A program made the position numbers and the translations under genes. Positions 1 through 9,433 of a stretch of 10,506 nt of DNA are shown piece after piece. The number at the start of each line of letters is the position of its first letter. The stretch's first letter is position 1. The notes below the pieces were generated by a model. It was not told the origin of the DNA and ran no database searches. It saw only the letters and a list, made by a program, of their open reading frames with translations. Origin of the DNA: Acidobacteriota bacterium (GTDB lineage: Bacteria; Acidobacteriota; Terriglobia; Acidiferrales; UBA7541); the NCBI GenBank assembly GCA_003161495.1, contig PMOP01000197.1, forward strand, positions 1-10,506, in the 5' to 3' direction.

Positions 1-582
1 CGCAATCGCGCGCTCATGCGCGAACCCCCGGCCTGCGATAACTAGCGCGACGAAAATCAGACCGACGATCGCGCCTCGCTGGCGGCCTTGGCGCTTGGGC
101 CTCGATCCGATTTCTTCCAGGACCAAACGAAATAATTCCGGAAGGAGCAATCCGGCGAGCAGGAAAAAAAGAATCCAGGAGTCCACCGAGTCGGCCAAAT
201 CCCACGCATACCACTTCGGGCTGAAAGGCCAGAGCAACTTCACGCCGTAGCCATTCAGCATGTCGAGGAGCAAGTGCGCTCCGGCGCCAATTGCGCAAAT
301 TGCGAGCGCGGGAAAAATACCCACCGCGTATTTCGTATACTTGCGGCCGGTGAACCAGGAAACTGCCGCAACAGCCGCGATGATCGCCGCAGTTCCAGCC
401 AGCGAATGGGTGACCGTTCGATGGCCGCGCAAGAAAGTTTCCGCTCCGCCGAGACGCGTGATCCAGTCGACATCGGCAATCAGGCCGGAGACAAGCAGCA
501 TCGGAGTCGCGGCGCGCGTAATTTTATTCAAGCCGGCGCGGCCGAGAGCGATGGAAGTCAGCGCATGCGTTACGGGTTCCAT
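1..582 (-). CDS. YdjM-type membrane-bound metal-dependent hydrolase, C-terminus beyond window
   Basis: Putative metal-dependent hydrolase of the YdjM/LexA-binding-associated inner-membrane family; the true substrate is unknown for the family. The reading frame runs open to base 1 (194 residues seen), so the C-terminus is missing. The expected metal-ligand pattern is visible: H6 in MEPVTHALTS, D37/D39 in LIADVDW, H54 and H59 in HRTVTHS, and H103/D107 in AHLLLDMLNGYG followed by WPFS. Hydrophobic segments lie near residues 62-76, 86-106, 134-150 and 171-184, fitting a polytopic membrane protein. The ATG at 582 is chosen because the family characteristically begins with M-x-x-x-T-H; the ribosome binding site is weak. 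It lies downstream of, and in the same direction as, the lipid kinase, with a 166-bp gap holding a REPIN-like repeat. Family assignment is from motifs; the role is inferred only at family level. Confidence 0.85.
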   Translation of the reverse strand, partial: MEPVTHALTSIALGRAGLNKITRAATPMLLVSGLIADVDWITRLGGAETFLRGHRTVTHSLAGTAAIIAAVAAVSWFTGRKYTKYAVGIFPALAICAIGAGAHLLLDMLNGYGVKLLWPFSPKWYAWDLADSVDSWILFFLLAGLLLPELFRLVLEEIGSRPKRQGRQRGAIVGLIFVALVIAGRGFAHERAIA

Positions 583-621
583 GATGTTTCGTTGCGTTCT
601 TTTTTTCTGTGGACACGTTTT

Positions 622-727
622 GTAGCACAGGCACTCTTGCCTGTGCAGTTTTCGCGATTGCTGCTGCCGCGCGAATCACGCGTCTCCGCAGCCCATAAAA
701 TCGCACAGGCAAGAGTGCCTGTGCTAC
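622..727. repeat. REPIN-like element: two inverted hairpin-forming 25-bp repeats
   Basis: Bases 622-646 and 703-727 are perfect 25-bp reverse complements separated by 56 bp. Each arm is itself a hairpin: a 9-bp perfect stem (GCACAGGCA paired with TGCCTGTGC) around a 4-nt loop (CTCT or AGAG), flanked by GTA on its outer side. Two REP-like palindromes facing each other across a short spacer is the REPIN layout known from elements mobilised by RAYT (REP-associated tyrosine) transposases. No transposase gene is in the window. The element sits 21 bp after the lipid kinase stop and about 40 bp before the YdjM-type start, so as RNA it could also act as an attenuator or 3'-end stabiliser. Confidence 0.85.
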
Positions 728-748
728 CGAGATCGTCGCGGGGAGATA

Positions 749-3941
<3,193 letters not shown>

Positions 3942-4195
3942 GTTTTGTGGTCATGCTTAGTGTCCTTGTGTCCGGATCGTGTAAATATTACCCAATTTGT
4001 TTTTAGTGACAGTTGATATGCCAAAGCCGCAATTCTTTCTATTTCTTTACGCGAGTGTGACTTAAGAATACAGTGTTTTTTATTTCCAAAGTGGATATTG
4101 GCGTGCGATAGTTATATTGAGTTTTGGGGGAAAACGGAAAAGACCTGACACGGGTCAAGGCACCCAGAACTGAAAACGTGGGGGGAGACCGCAAA

Positions 4196-4909
4196 ATGAG
4201 TAAGGCAATATTGTCCGCAACAATCACGCTTGCCGTAGGTTCATTGTTCATCGCCGGTTGCGCGACCAAGAATTATGTGAAGCAGAGCGTTACGCCGATC
4301 GATCAGAAGATCGATCAGGTGGACAAGAGTGCGCAAGCGCGCGATTCTTCGCAAGTCGCCGAAATCGGCAAGACCAACCAGACGGTCGATGAGAACGAGA
4401 AGAAACTGTCCGCCACCGACGAAATCGCAAAGACCGCCGACACTGAGGCGAAGGGCGCGATGGCCAAGACCAATCAGAACGCGAAGGATTTGAACGACCT
4501 GCGCAGCGTGGTTGCGAACATCGATGACTACAAGCCCGGCACACAAGTTGTCGTTCATTTCGGATTCAACAAAGACACGTTGACGCCTGACGAGAAGGCC
4601 AAGCTGGACGAAGTGGCCATGCAACTTGGATCGCAGGGCCGCTACTTCATCACGGTCGAGGGGTTCACGGATCAAACGGGGACCGCTGCGGTCAATGACA
4701 CGTTGAGCCGGGCGCGCGCCAACAAAGTGATTTCCTACCTGGTCGGGAGCCACGATGTTCCCGTGTACCGCATCCACATGGTCGGACTCGGCGATCAGAA
4801 GCTCGTCGACGACGGCAAGGGAAAGAAAGCGCGCGAAGCGAGCCGTCGAGTCGAGATCACGGTCTATACCGCCAAGCCGTTGACGACCTCTGCAACCGGG
4901 GGGAACTAG
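4196..4909 (+). CDS. OmpA/Pal-like peptidoglycan-binding lipoprotein
   Basis: Predicted outer-membrane-anchored lipoprotein that grips peptidoglycan (237 residues). A short signal peptide (MSKAILSATITLAVGSLFIAG) ends in a lipobox I19-A20-G21-C22, and residue +2 is Ala, so no inner-membrane Asp retention signal. Residues about 30-110 are charged, Gln/Lys/Asp-rich and heptad-like (TPIDQKIDQVDKS), probably a coiled coil reaching across the periplasm. The OmpA C-terminal domain spans about 116-226: VVVHFGFNKDTLTPDEKAKL, GFTDQTG and LSRARANKVISYL, ending in ASRRVEI. D159 and R174 match the spacing of the diaminopimelate-binding Asp/Arg pair in OmpA-type domains. The ATG at 4196 is picked because it gives the signal peptide and follows GGGGGAGA (4181-4188); the frame extends upstream to a TTG at 4124. 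It appears monocistronic, closed by a strong terminator. It is not clearly Pal, since no tol genes are adjacent. Confidence 0.9.
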   Translation: MSKAILSATITLAVGSLFIAGCATKNYVKQSVTPIDQKIDQVDKSAQARDSSQVAEIGKTNQTVDENEKKLSATDEIAKTADTEAKGAMAKTNQNAKDLNDLRSVVANIDDYKPGTQVVVHFGFNKDTLTPDEKAKLDEVAMQLGSQGRYFITVEGFTDQTGTAAVNDTLSRARANKVISYLVGSHDVPVYRIHMVGLGDQKLVDDGKGKKAREASRRVEITVYTAKPLTTSATGGN

Positions 4910-4938
4910 CTCGCTCGGTAACTGCATAAGCAATCTGA

Positions 4939-4981
4939 AAAAGGGAGTGCCGGCCGGCATCGAAGGCCGGCACTCTCTTTT
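4939..4981 (+). terminator. Rho-independent terminator after the OmpA-like gene
   Basis: An 11-bp perfect GC-rich stem (GAGTGCCGGCC at 4945-4955 with GGCCGGCACTC at 4965-4975) encloses a 9-nt loop. The stem can extend by flanking A/G with T/C pairs and is followed by CTCTTTT. It starts about 30 bp after the stop codon. The A-run before the stem makes it partly usable on the minus strand as well. Confidence 0.92.
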
Positions 4982-5192
4982 CGTTTAAACAGCGTCAGTT
5001 TCAATGCACGCGTGCGAATGATGTCGTGGCTCTCCGCTTTGTTTCCCCCGGATCATTTCAGTAGCCAACGAAATCGTGGTCGCTTTTTTCTTCCGTTATT
5101 CGCATGCCTGAAAGCGATTTGGCCGGTCCTGTTCGCGAGTCTTGTAGTTAATTTTCCATCCCATGCGCAAACCGTCGCGCTGCACAAAATGA

Positions 5193-5198
5193 TATACT
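5193..5198 (+). promoter_or_regulatory. Candidate -10 box for rnpB
   Basis: TATACT ends 6 bp before base 5205, where the P1 helix of the RNase P RNA begins, which is the right distance for a transcription start. No convincing -35 is seen 16-18 bp upstream. The sequence TATACTGAGCGC resembles TATACTGAACGC ahead of ligA. Confidence 0.5.
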
Positions 5199-5204
5199 GA
5201 GCGC

Positions 5205-5764
5205 GGCGGGCAAGCCGGGTGATCGCTGGGCCGGCCTTCGCAAGAAGGCAGGCCGGGAGGAAAGTCCGGACACCGTAGTCTTCGCGTCTTACGCTTGGGA
5301 TGAAAATCTCAGGCGTGCGGCGCCTCAGACTAAAGGGCAACGCGCCTGGTAACGCCAGGGGGCCGACTCTTCGAGCAGTTCGCGCAAGCGAGGCGAGGTT
5401 TCCGGCTACGGACAGTGCCACAGAAAATAAACCGCCAGTGCAACGCGCCTCGGTGGCCATCTGAAGGAAAACCTTCAGACAGCCTGAAAGCAGCCCGCGC
5501 AAGCGGATTGCGGAAGGTGACAGCGCTTGGTAAGGGTGAAACGGTGGGGTAAGAGCCCACCGCCCCGATGGCAACATCGGGGGCACGGCAAACCCCGCGT
5601 GGTGCAAGGCCAAATAGGAGGGGAGAGCAAGCCCAGCTCGTTAGGACCCTCGGGTAGGCTGCTGGAGTCCAGATGCGAATCTGGACCTAGAGGAATGATC
5701 GCCACGGCGCGCAAGCGGCAACGCAGGCGCGCCGGACAGAATCCGGCTTACAGGCTTGTCCGCC
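5205..5764 (+). ncRNA. rnpB: RNase P RNA (catalytic subunit), bacterial type A with extra hairpins
   Basis: The catalytic RNA that trims the 5' leader of tRNA precursors. Universal signatures are present: GAGGAAAGTCCGGAC (5257-5271, P4 5' strand and CR-I), GGTAAGGGTGAAAC (5529-5542), GCAAGGCCAAATAG (near 5605-5618), GGGTAGGCTGCTGGAG and ACAGAATCCGGCTTACAG (5736-5753, P4 3' strand). P1 closes the molecule: GGCGGGCAAGCC (5205-5216) pairs with GGCTTGTCCGCC (5753-5764) with a single G-T wobble, which sets both ends. At about 560 nt it is much longer than the 377-nt E. coli RNA. Extra length lies at 5272-5343 (an 11-bp hairpin at 5291-5316 with a GAAA loop), 5437-5528 (expanded P12 region, with hairpin CTGAAGG-AAAA-CCTTCAG at 5461-5478) and a P19-like hairpin at 5706-5733 with a GCAA loop. 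No protein gene lies here; frames across it are spurious. Confidence 0.97.
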
Positions 5765-5818
5765 ATAAGTATATTCAGCCAATGGCTATGAAATAAAAAA
5801 TCTCTCACTCCACCTGGA

Positions 5819-6490
5819 CTAAAAAGTCTGGCTGGTCATTGTGACTATCCCGTGGCGAATAGCAAAGTGAATAAGTGCGGCCAGAGAATGGATGCCAAGC
5901 TTGAGCATGATCTTAGCTCGATGCGTTTCGACAGTCCTGACAGTAATTTGCAGCAGCGAGGCGATCTCCTTATTCGATTTTCCCTCAGCTAAGAGGCGGA
6001 TGATTTCAGTCTCGCGGGGCGTGATTGGGGTGCCTTTCCGCTCCCCCTTTTCATGCTGGTTTTTTGGCTTGAGAAATCCTTCCAGCACGATTTCGGATAC
6101 TTTCGGAGTAAGAAAACGCTTACCCGCAATAACAGCTTCCACGGCTTCCGGGAGACAAACCGTGAGATCGGATTTCAAAAGGTATCCGTCTACACCGGCG
6201 TCGAGCGCACGACGTATTATGGAGTCTGACTCATTCATCGTGAGCACAAGAATTTTAATTTCAGGAACTGATTCTCGGATTTGACGTGCGGCCTCGATCC
6301 CATCAAGTTCGGGCATGCCAACATCAACCACTGCCACATCCGGCTTAAGTTCAATTGCCTTTGCTACCGCCTCGCGGCCATTCGTCGCCTCGCCGGTAAC
6401 TCTCCATCCGGGGCGAGAGTGCAAAACCTCTCGAATACCACGCCGCACTAACCCATGATCATCAGCGATCAGAATTCGCAGTTTTTTCAC
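5819..6490 (-). CDS. NarL/FixJ-family (LuxR-type) response regulator
   Basis: DNA-binding response regulator, 223 residues, probable partner of the kinase just upstream. The receiver domain (about 4-120) has the acidic pair D10/D11 in IADDHG, phospho-acceptor D56 in VVDVGMPELDG, T84 in LVLTMNE and K106 in YLLKSD. The C-terminal LuxR-type HTH (about 155-212) reads ITPRETEIIRLLAEGKSNKEIA then ITVRTVETHRAKIMLKLG, intact. The start is a GTG at 6490: GGAGG (6499-6503) lies 8 bases before it and the product begins MKKLRILIADDH, typical of the family. A GTG at 6499 would overlap that same Shine-Dalgarno and is unlikely. The start lies inside the kinase gene (29-bp overlap), which points to translational coupling. 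The DNA target is unknown; the palindrome at 8884-8907 is a candidate. Confidence 0.95.
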   Translation of the reverse strand: MKKLRILIADDHGLVRRGIREVLHSRPGWRVTGEATNGREAVAKAIELKPDVAVVDVGMPELDGIEAARQIRESVPEIKILVLTMNESDSIIRRALDAGVDGYLLKSDLTVCLPEAVEAVIAGKRFLTPKVSEIVLEGFLKPKNQHEKGERKGTPITPRETEIIRLLAEGKSNKEIASLLQITVRTVETHRAKIMLKLGIHSLAALIHFAIRHGIVTMTSQTF

Positions 6491-8630
6491 GGTCTTCACC
6501 TCCGAGGGGCACCGTCACACGCACGATTGTCCCACGCGCGGTTGAATCAATCTCAAGCTGTCCTTCGATCGACTTCACTCGCTCCTGCATGCTGAGGATG
6601 CCAACACCAGCTTTGAAATTGAGCACGTCTTCGACTCGCAATGTATTGCCAAGAGCTGCCCGTTCACCGTCGCTGATCTCCAGCACAAGGCTCGTTCCGC
6701 GATCGATTCTTATCTTGGCTTGCTGACTTCCCGAATGGCGTTGGACGTTGGTGAGGGCCTCTTGCACTACTCGGAATAAAGCCAACTCCACGTCTCGTGC
6801 GATCCGTCCTAGATGCGGTGACAGCACCAATTTCACAATGATCCCGCTACGTTTGGTGAAGCCGTCCACATATTCACGAATCGCATCACCCAATCCAGCC
6901 TGATCCAACACCGGCGAGTGCAGCATGTAGGAAAGCGTCCGGACATCACGGATGCACGCGTCCACCAACGCATTGCACTCGGCTAAACGGTCTTTTGATT
7001 TATGATCGGCCGAAGGGATTGAATTGCGAAGTTGACCAAGCATTGTTGCCAAGGCGACGAGATCTTGGCCTGTGGAATCGTGCAAGTCCCGCGCGATCCG
7101 CCGTCGCTCTTCGTCCTGCATGCGGAGAAGCGTGCCTGATAGGCGCTGGAGTTCCTCCTCGGCTCGCACACGTTCGGTGATGTCACGGCAAGTGCCCGCA
7201 ACGCGAATGGGCTTTCCTTCTTCATCTTGAAAAACTTGCCAGCGGTCTTCGAGGATTTTGACGCGGCCATCCGGCACGACGATCCGATATTCGACCGTGC
7301 AAGGCGTTCGCTTGTCGAGGGACGCCGCTAAGGCTGCATCCACTTTTGCGCGGTCCTCTGGATGAATGAATTCTCGGAACTTTGGACGGGTAGGGTGGAA
7401 AAGAGACGGTTCAGTCTCAAAGATGCGGTGTGTTTGCTCTGACCAAATCAAGTTCAAGCTATGTAAATCCGCTTCCCAACTTCCAACTTTCGCCACCTCC
7501 TGGGCCTCGATCAAGCGAGCGCGCTCTCTTTCCAATTGCGAGGCTATCCGGCGTTGTTGCCGCTCGCTCGATCGGAGGGCTTCTTCGGCCCGCTTGCGTT
7601 TGGTGATGTCGCGGACTATGAAGATCGCGCCCCACCTTTGATGTCTATCGTCGTACAGAGGATAACTGGAGACCGTGTACCAGCCGTCAGAAGTAGGCAG
7701 CTTAGTTTCAAACGAGACGGGAGTCCCCTCGGAAAGCGTAGTTTCCCAAGGGGCTGCGGGTTCTCGCCGACCGCGTCCCCAAAAAACTTCGCGAAAATTG
7801 AGGCCTGCCAGATTTCCGTGGATCGGCTCAAATCCTTCACGCATGGATTTATTTGCACGAAGAATGGCGCCCGACGTATCCAGGATGCAGACGAAATCTG
7901 AAATAGCATTGAAAGATTGTTCCCATTCATCTCTGGCATTTCGCAGCGCCCTTTCCATCATTTCATACTTCTGAATGTTATTGAGCAGTCTCTGGACCTC
8001 GGCCTCATGCTGATTTGGCTTGAGAAACTCATCCGGCGGAACGAAGTACGGGTTCTTGCAAACGTGACCACCATATATCACCAGCGGATGCGTGCGAAGA
8101 ATCTGGAGAATGGTTTCCGGAGCGAATCGCTTGTTATTGTATTGGCAGACACAAAGAGCATCGTGTTCGCTCAAAAACTGATTTAAGCGGGATTCGTATT
8201 CCATCAGGCGGTCGACGCCCGGATCGCCTGAAAGTGCCCAAGTCATCTCGCCCGCGAACCTGAAGGCTGGATACCCGGCCTCCTTCGCCTCCCTCACATT
8301 TCCGGCCAAATAATGGATCATTTCATCGGGATCGAAGTGGCCCTTCCTCAGATATTCCCGCCCCTCGTTTACTACGGCCAGCATTCCCTTTTTAACCGGT
8401 GCGTCTATATCAACGCCTTCGGTTCGCATGGCGTCTAAAATGCTTGTGGCTGTATTCTCATCGGCGACGTACAGACATTTTTCGCCTCGCTCTAATCCGA
8501 TTTTTAAAAAGGGAACCGTTACAGCGAGTTGTTGCTCACGCGTCTCATAAATTACGCAAAGATGCTGATGAATTTCAAGCGTCCGCAAAACATTAGAAAG
8601 CTGCGATCGATCGGAAAGTGGTTCACTCAT
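6462..8630 (-). CDS. MEDS-PAS-PAS-HisKA_3 sensor histidine kinase
   Basis: Predicted soluble sensor kinase, 722 residues, with no obvious transmembrane segment. Domains in order: an MEDS (DcmR-like sensory) domain about 18-185 (HQHLCVIYE, FLKIGLERGEKCLYVADE, CVCQYNNKRFAPETILQIL, HPLVIYGGH); PAS about 234-345 ending in FIVRDITKRKRAEEAL; a coiled linker; a second PAS about 375-490 (EVAKVGSWEADL, FIHPEDRAKV, GTCRDITERVRAEEEL); HisKA_3 dimerisation domain about 505-575 with phospho-acceptor H517 in RIARDLHDSTGQD; and HATPase_c about 612-708. The N box is present (E624, N628 in QEALTNVQRHS) and so is the G2 box (GVGILSMQERV), but the G1 box, usually D-x-G-x-G, reads SDGERAALG, so ATP binding may be altered. 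The ATG at 8630 follows GGGG; a GTG at 8669 would add 13 residues. It overlaps the response regulator, its probable substrate. Confidence 0.93.
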   Translation of the reverse strand: MSEPLSDRSQLSNVLRTLEIHQHLCVIYETREQQLAVTVPFLKIGLERGEKCLYVADENTATSILDAMRTEGVDIDAPVKKGMLAVVNEGREYLRKGHFDPDEMIHYLAGNVREAKEAGYPAFRFAGEMTWALSGDPGVDRLMEYESRLNQFLSEHDALCVCQYNNKRFAPETILQILRTHPLVIYGGHVCKNPYFVPPDEFLKPNQHEAEVQRLLNNIQKYEMMERALRNARDEWEQSFNAISDFVCILDTSGAILRANKSMREGFEPIHGNLAGLNFREVFWGRGRREPAAPWETTLSEGTPVSFETKLPTSDGWYTVSSYPLYDDRHQRWGAIFIVRDITKRKRAEEALRSSERQQRRIASQLERERARLIEAQEVAKVGSWEADLHSLNLIWSEQTHRIFETEPSLFHPTRPKFREFIHPEDRAKVDAALAASLDKRTPCTVEYRIVVPDGRVKILEDRWQVFQDEEGKPIRVAGTCRDITERVRAEEELQRLSGTLLRMQDEERRRIARDLHDSTGQDLVALATMLGQLRNSIPSADHKSKDRLAECNALVDACIRDVRTLSYMLHSPVLDQAGLGDAIREYVDGFTKRSGIIVKLVLSPHLGRIARDVELALFRVVQEALTNVQRHSGSQQAKIRIDRGTSLVLEISDGERAALGNTLRVEDVLNFKAGVGILSMQERVKSIEGQLEIDSTARGTIVRVTVPLGGEDREKTANSDR
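6499..6503 (-). promoter_or_regulatory. Ribosome binding site that fixes the response regulator start
   Basis: GGAGG read on the minus strand, inside the last codons of the kinase gene. It is 8 bases from the GTG at 6490 and touches the GTG at 6499, so it supports the downstream start. This is the only strong Shine-Dalgarno near the gene. Confidence 0.75.
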
Positions 8631-8883
8631 CTTGCCCCACGATCCCCAATCAACTGGGAAGGAACCCACCCGTGTTTACGCTCAGTTTGTCGGCCCAAAA
8701 CGATAAAGTCAAGCCTGCCCCCACTACGTGCTCTGCTGTTGGTGATATCGGGGATTGCCGCGAGCCAAAGGAGCCCTCTTATCTAAATAAAGCCCGCGAG
8801 CCTTCCGGATTCCCGCATTCCGATAACGTTTATCAGGATGTTACTCTCCATGATTAGTGATCAGTCGTGCGGGGGACCGCGGT

Positions 8884-8907
8884 TACGTAGGTGATTTCCC
8901 CTACGTA
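8884..8907. promoter_or_regulatory. Candidate operator: perfect 8-bp inverted repeat TACGTAGG-N8-CCTACGTA
   Basis: TACGTAGG (8884-8891) and CCTACGTA (8900-8907) are exact reverse complements around an 8-bp spacer. The self-complementary TACGTA core therefore recurs at an 18-bp interval, close to two helical turns. It ends 10 bp before the candidate -35 at 8918, a typical class I activator position. Binding by the adjacent NarL-type regulator is inference. Confidence 0.5.
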
Positions 8908-8917
8908 TTTGACGGCA

Positions 8918-8947
8918 TTGACCGTGCATTGGAGCTTAAATTACGAT
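8918..8947 (+). promoter_or_regulatory. Candidate sigma70-type promoter for the 86-aa protein / PilZ pair
   Basis: TTGACC (8918-8923) and TACGAT (8942-8947) are separated by 18 bp, five and four matches to the consensus hexamers. It would give a leader of roughly 135 nt that includes the hairpin at 8971-8987. The partly overlapping TTGACG at 8909 has no -10 at proper spacing. Confidence 0.3.
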
Positions 8948-8970
8948 TGGTGTCACTTTATATGACAAGT

Positions 8971-8987
8971 GGCTTAAATGCTAAGCC
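8971..8987 (+). other. Small inverted repeat in the presumed leader
   Basis: GGCTTA (8971-8976) and TAAGCC (8982-8987) form a perfect 6-bp stem with a 5-nt loop. It directly follows TGTCA-N7-TGACA (8951-8967). There is no T-run after it, so it is not a simple terminator. It may be an RNA hairpin in the leader of the small-protein gene, or chance. Confidence 0.3.
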
Positions 8988-9088
8988 GAACCGGGGTATC
9001 TCATAAATCACAGTTTCCCATTCTTGGACTCTCAGAAATGACTGCTCCAGGTTAACCCACGCGTGTCATCGGACGGAGGTACCTAGTC

Positions 9089-9349
9089 ATGGCGGATGAA
9101 AAGGAATTGTCTGAAGGCCTAGTACGCGCTTTTAAACATGTTCGAGCAATGCATGCGATCCTGGCGGCGTTAATGATCGATGTTGCTGCTATTCGTAAAG
9201 TTGTTTTGAAGGGACCTAAGCCGTTAAGGCGGTATCGCCAGGCGCTAGCAACTGAAGCAGACAAGGTCAAGCCATTAATCGACACTGCAATGCGAGCATA
9301 CGATGAAGAGCTTCTCCAATTAAGTAGCAGTAGCCTTTGGCGCAATTAA
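9089..9349 (+). CDS. Small helical hypothetical protein (86 aa)
   Basis: I do not recognise this protein. It is preceded by a good Shine-Dalgarno GGAGG (9075-9079), 9 bases from the ATG, which supports it as a real gene. The 86 residues look all-helical and basic in the middle: MADEKELSEGLVRAFKHVRA, then a hydrophobic stretch ILAALMIDVAAI (about 24-35), then KVVLKGPKPLRRYRQ, an amphipathic ALATEADKVKPLIDTAMRAY, and a Ser-rich end LLQLSSSSLWRN. There is no signal peptide, no cysteine, and the hydrophobic stretch is too short and interrupted for a clear membrane span. It sits 84 bp before a PilZ protein gene on the same strand, so both may share one transcript. An antisense frame over it has no comparable start and is not believed. 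Function unknown. Confidence 0.75.
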   Translation: MADEKELSEGLVRAFKHVRAMHAILAALMIDVAAIRKVVLKGPKPLRRYRQALATEADKVKPLIDTAMRAYDEELLQLSSSSLWRN

Positions 9350-9433
9350 TGACTGGCCCGCATTCCACTGCATTGTCCCGACATCGCTGCGAAACTGAAA
9401 AGAGGAATTGCTTATCGGGAGGGGTGTCAGGCC

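Larger units (their letters stand above)
8631..9088. other. 458-bp divergent regulatory gap
   Basis: No convincing gene is seen on either strand between the MEDS kinase (minus) and the 86-residue protein (plus). The stretch is AT-richer than ligA and rnpB and dense in short inverted repeats: GATAA-CGT-TTATC (8822-8834), the 8-bp palindrome at 8884-8907, TGTCA-N7-TGACA (8951-8967) and GGCTTA-N5-TAAGCC (8971-8987). A plausible plus-strand promoter lies at 8918-8947. For the kinase operon a TTGACT read on the minus strand (8708-8713) is the best -35 seen, but no good -10 follows it. Confidence 0.7.

Noticed and set aside
622-727. CRISPR array or insertion sequence
   Set aside because: There are only two repeat copies, in opposite orientation, with no spacer series and no transposase; the REPIN-like reading fits better.
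4241-4960. 239-codon minus-strand frame over the OmpA-like gene
   Set aside because: Antisense to a clear lipoprotein gene with a signal peptide and OmpA domain; no motif, and it begins within the terminator.
5012-5200. 62-codon frame MRMMSWLSAL... before rnpB
   Set aside because: No Shine-Dalgarno, and it ends in the rnpB promoter. It has a hydrophobic stretch but no supporting evidence.
5053-5796. Several frames of 76-186 codons across the rnpB region
   Set aside because: They overlap the RNase P RNA, whose conserved core is unmistakable.
5770-5800. Terminator after rnpB (AGCC...GGCT followed by A-rich sequence)
   Set aside because: The stem is only 3-5 bp with almost no loop and is followed by A rather than T on the plus strand; too weak to call.
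8822-8834. GATAA-CGT-TTATC palindrome as an operator
   Set aside because: Only 5 bp per arm in AT-rich sequence, with no promoter clearly placed around it; chance is plausible.
8529-8857. Plus-strand frames of 79-85 codons in the kinase 5' end and upstream gap
   Set aside because: They are partly antisense to the kinase, have no ribosome binding sites and no protein-like pattern.
9052-9345. 97-codon frame antisense to the 86-aa protein
   Set aside because: No ribosome binding site, while the plus-strand frame has a GGAGG at ideal spacing.
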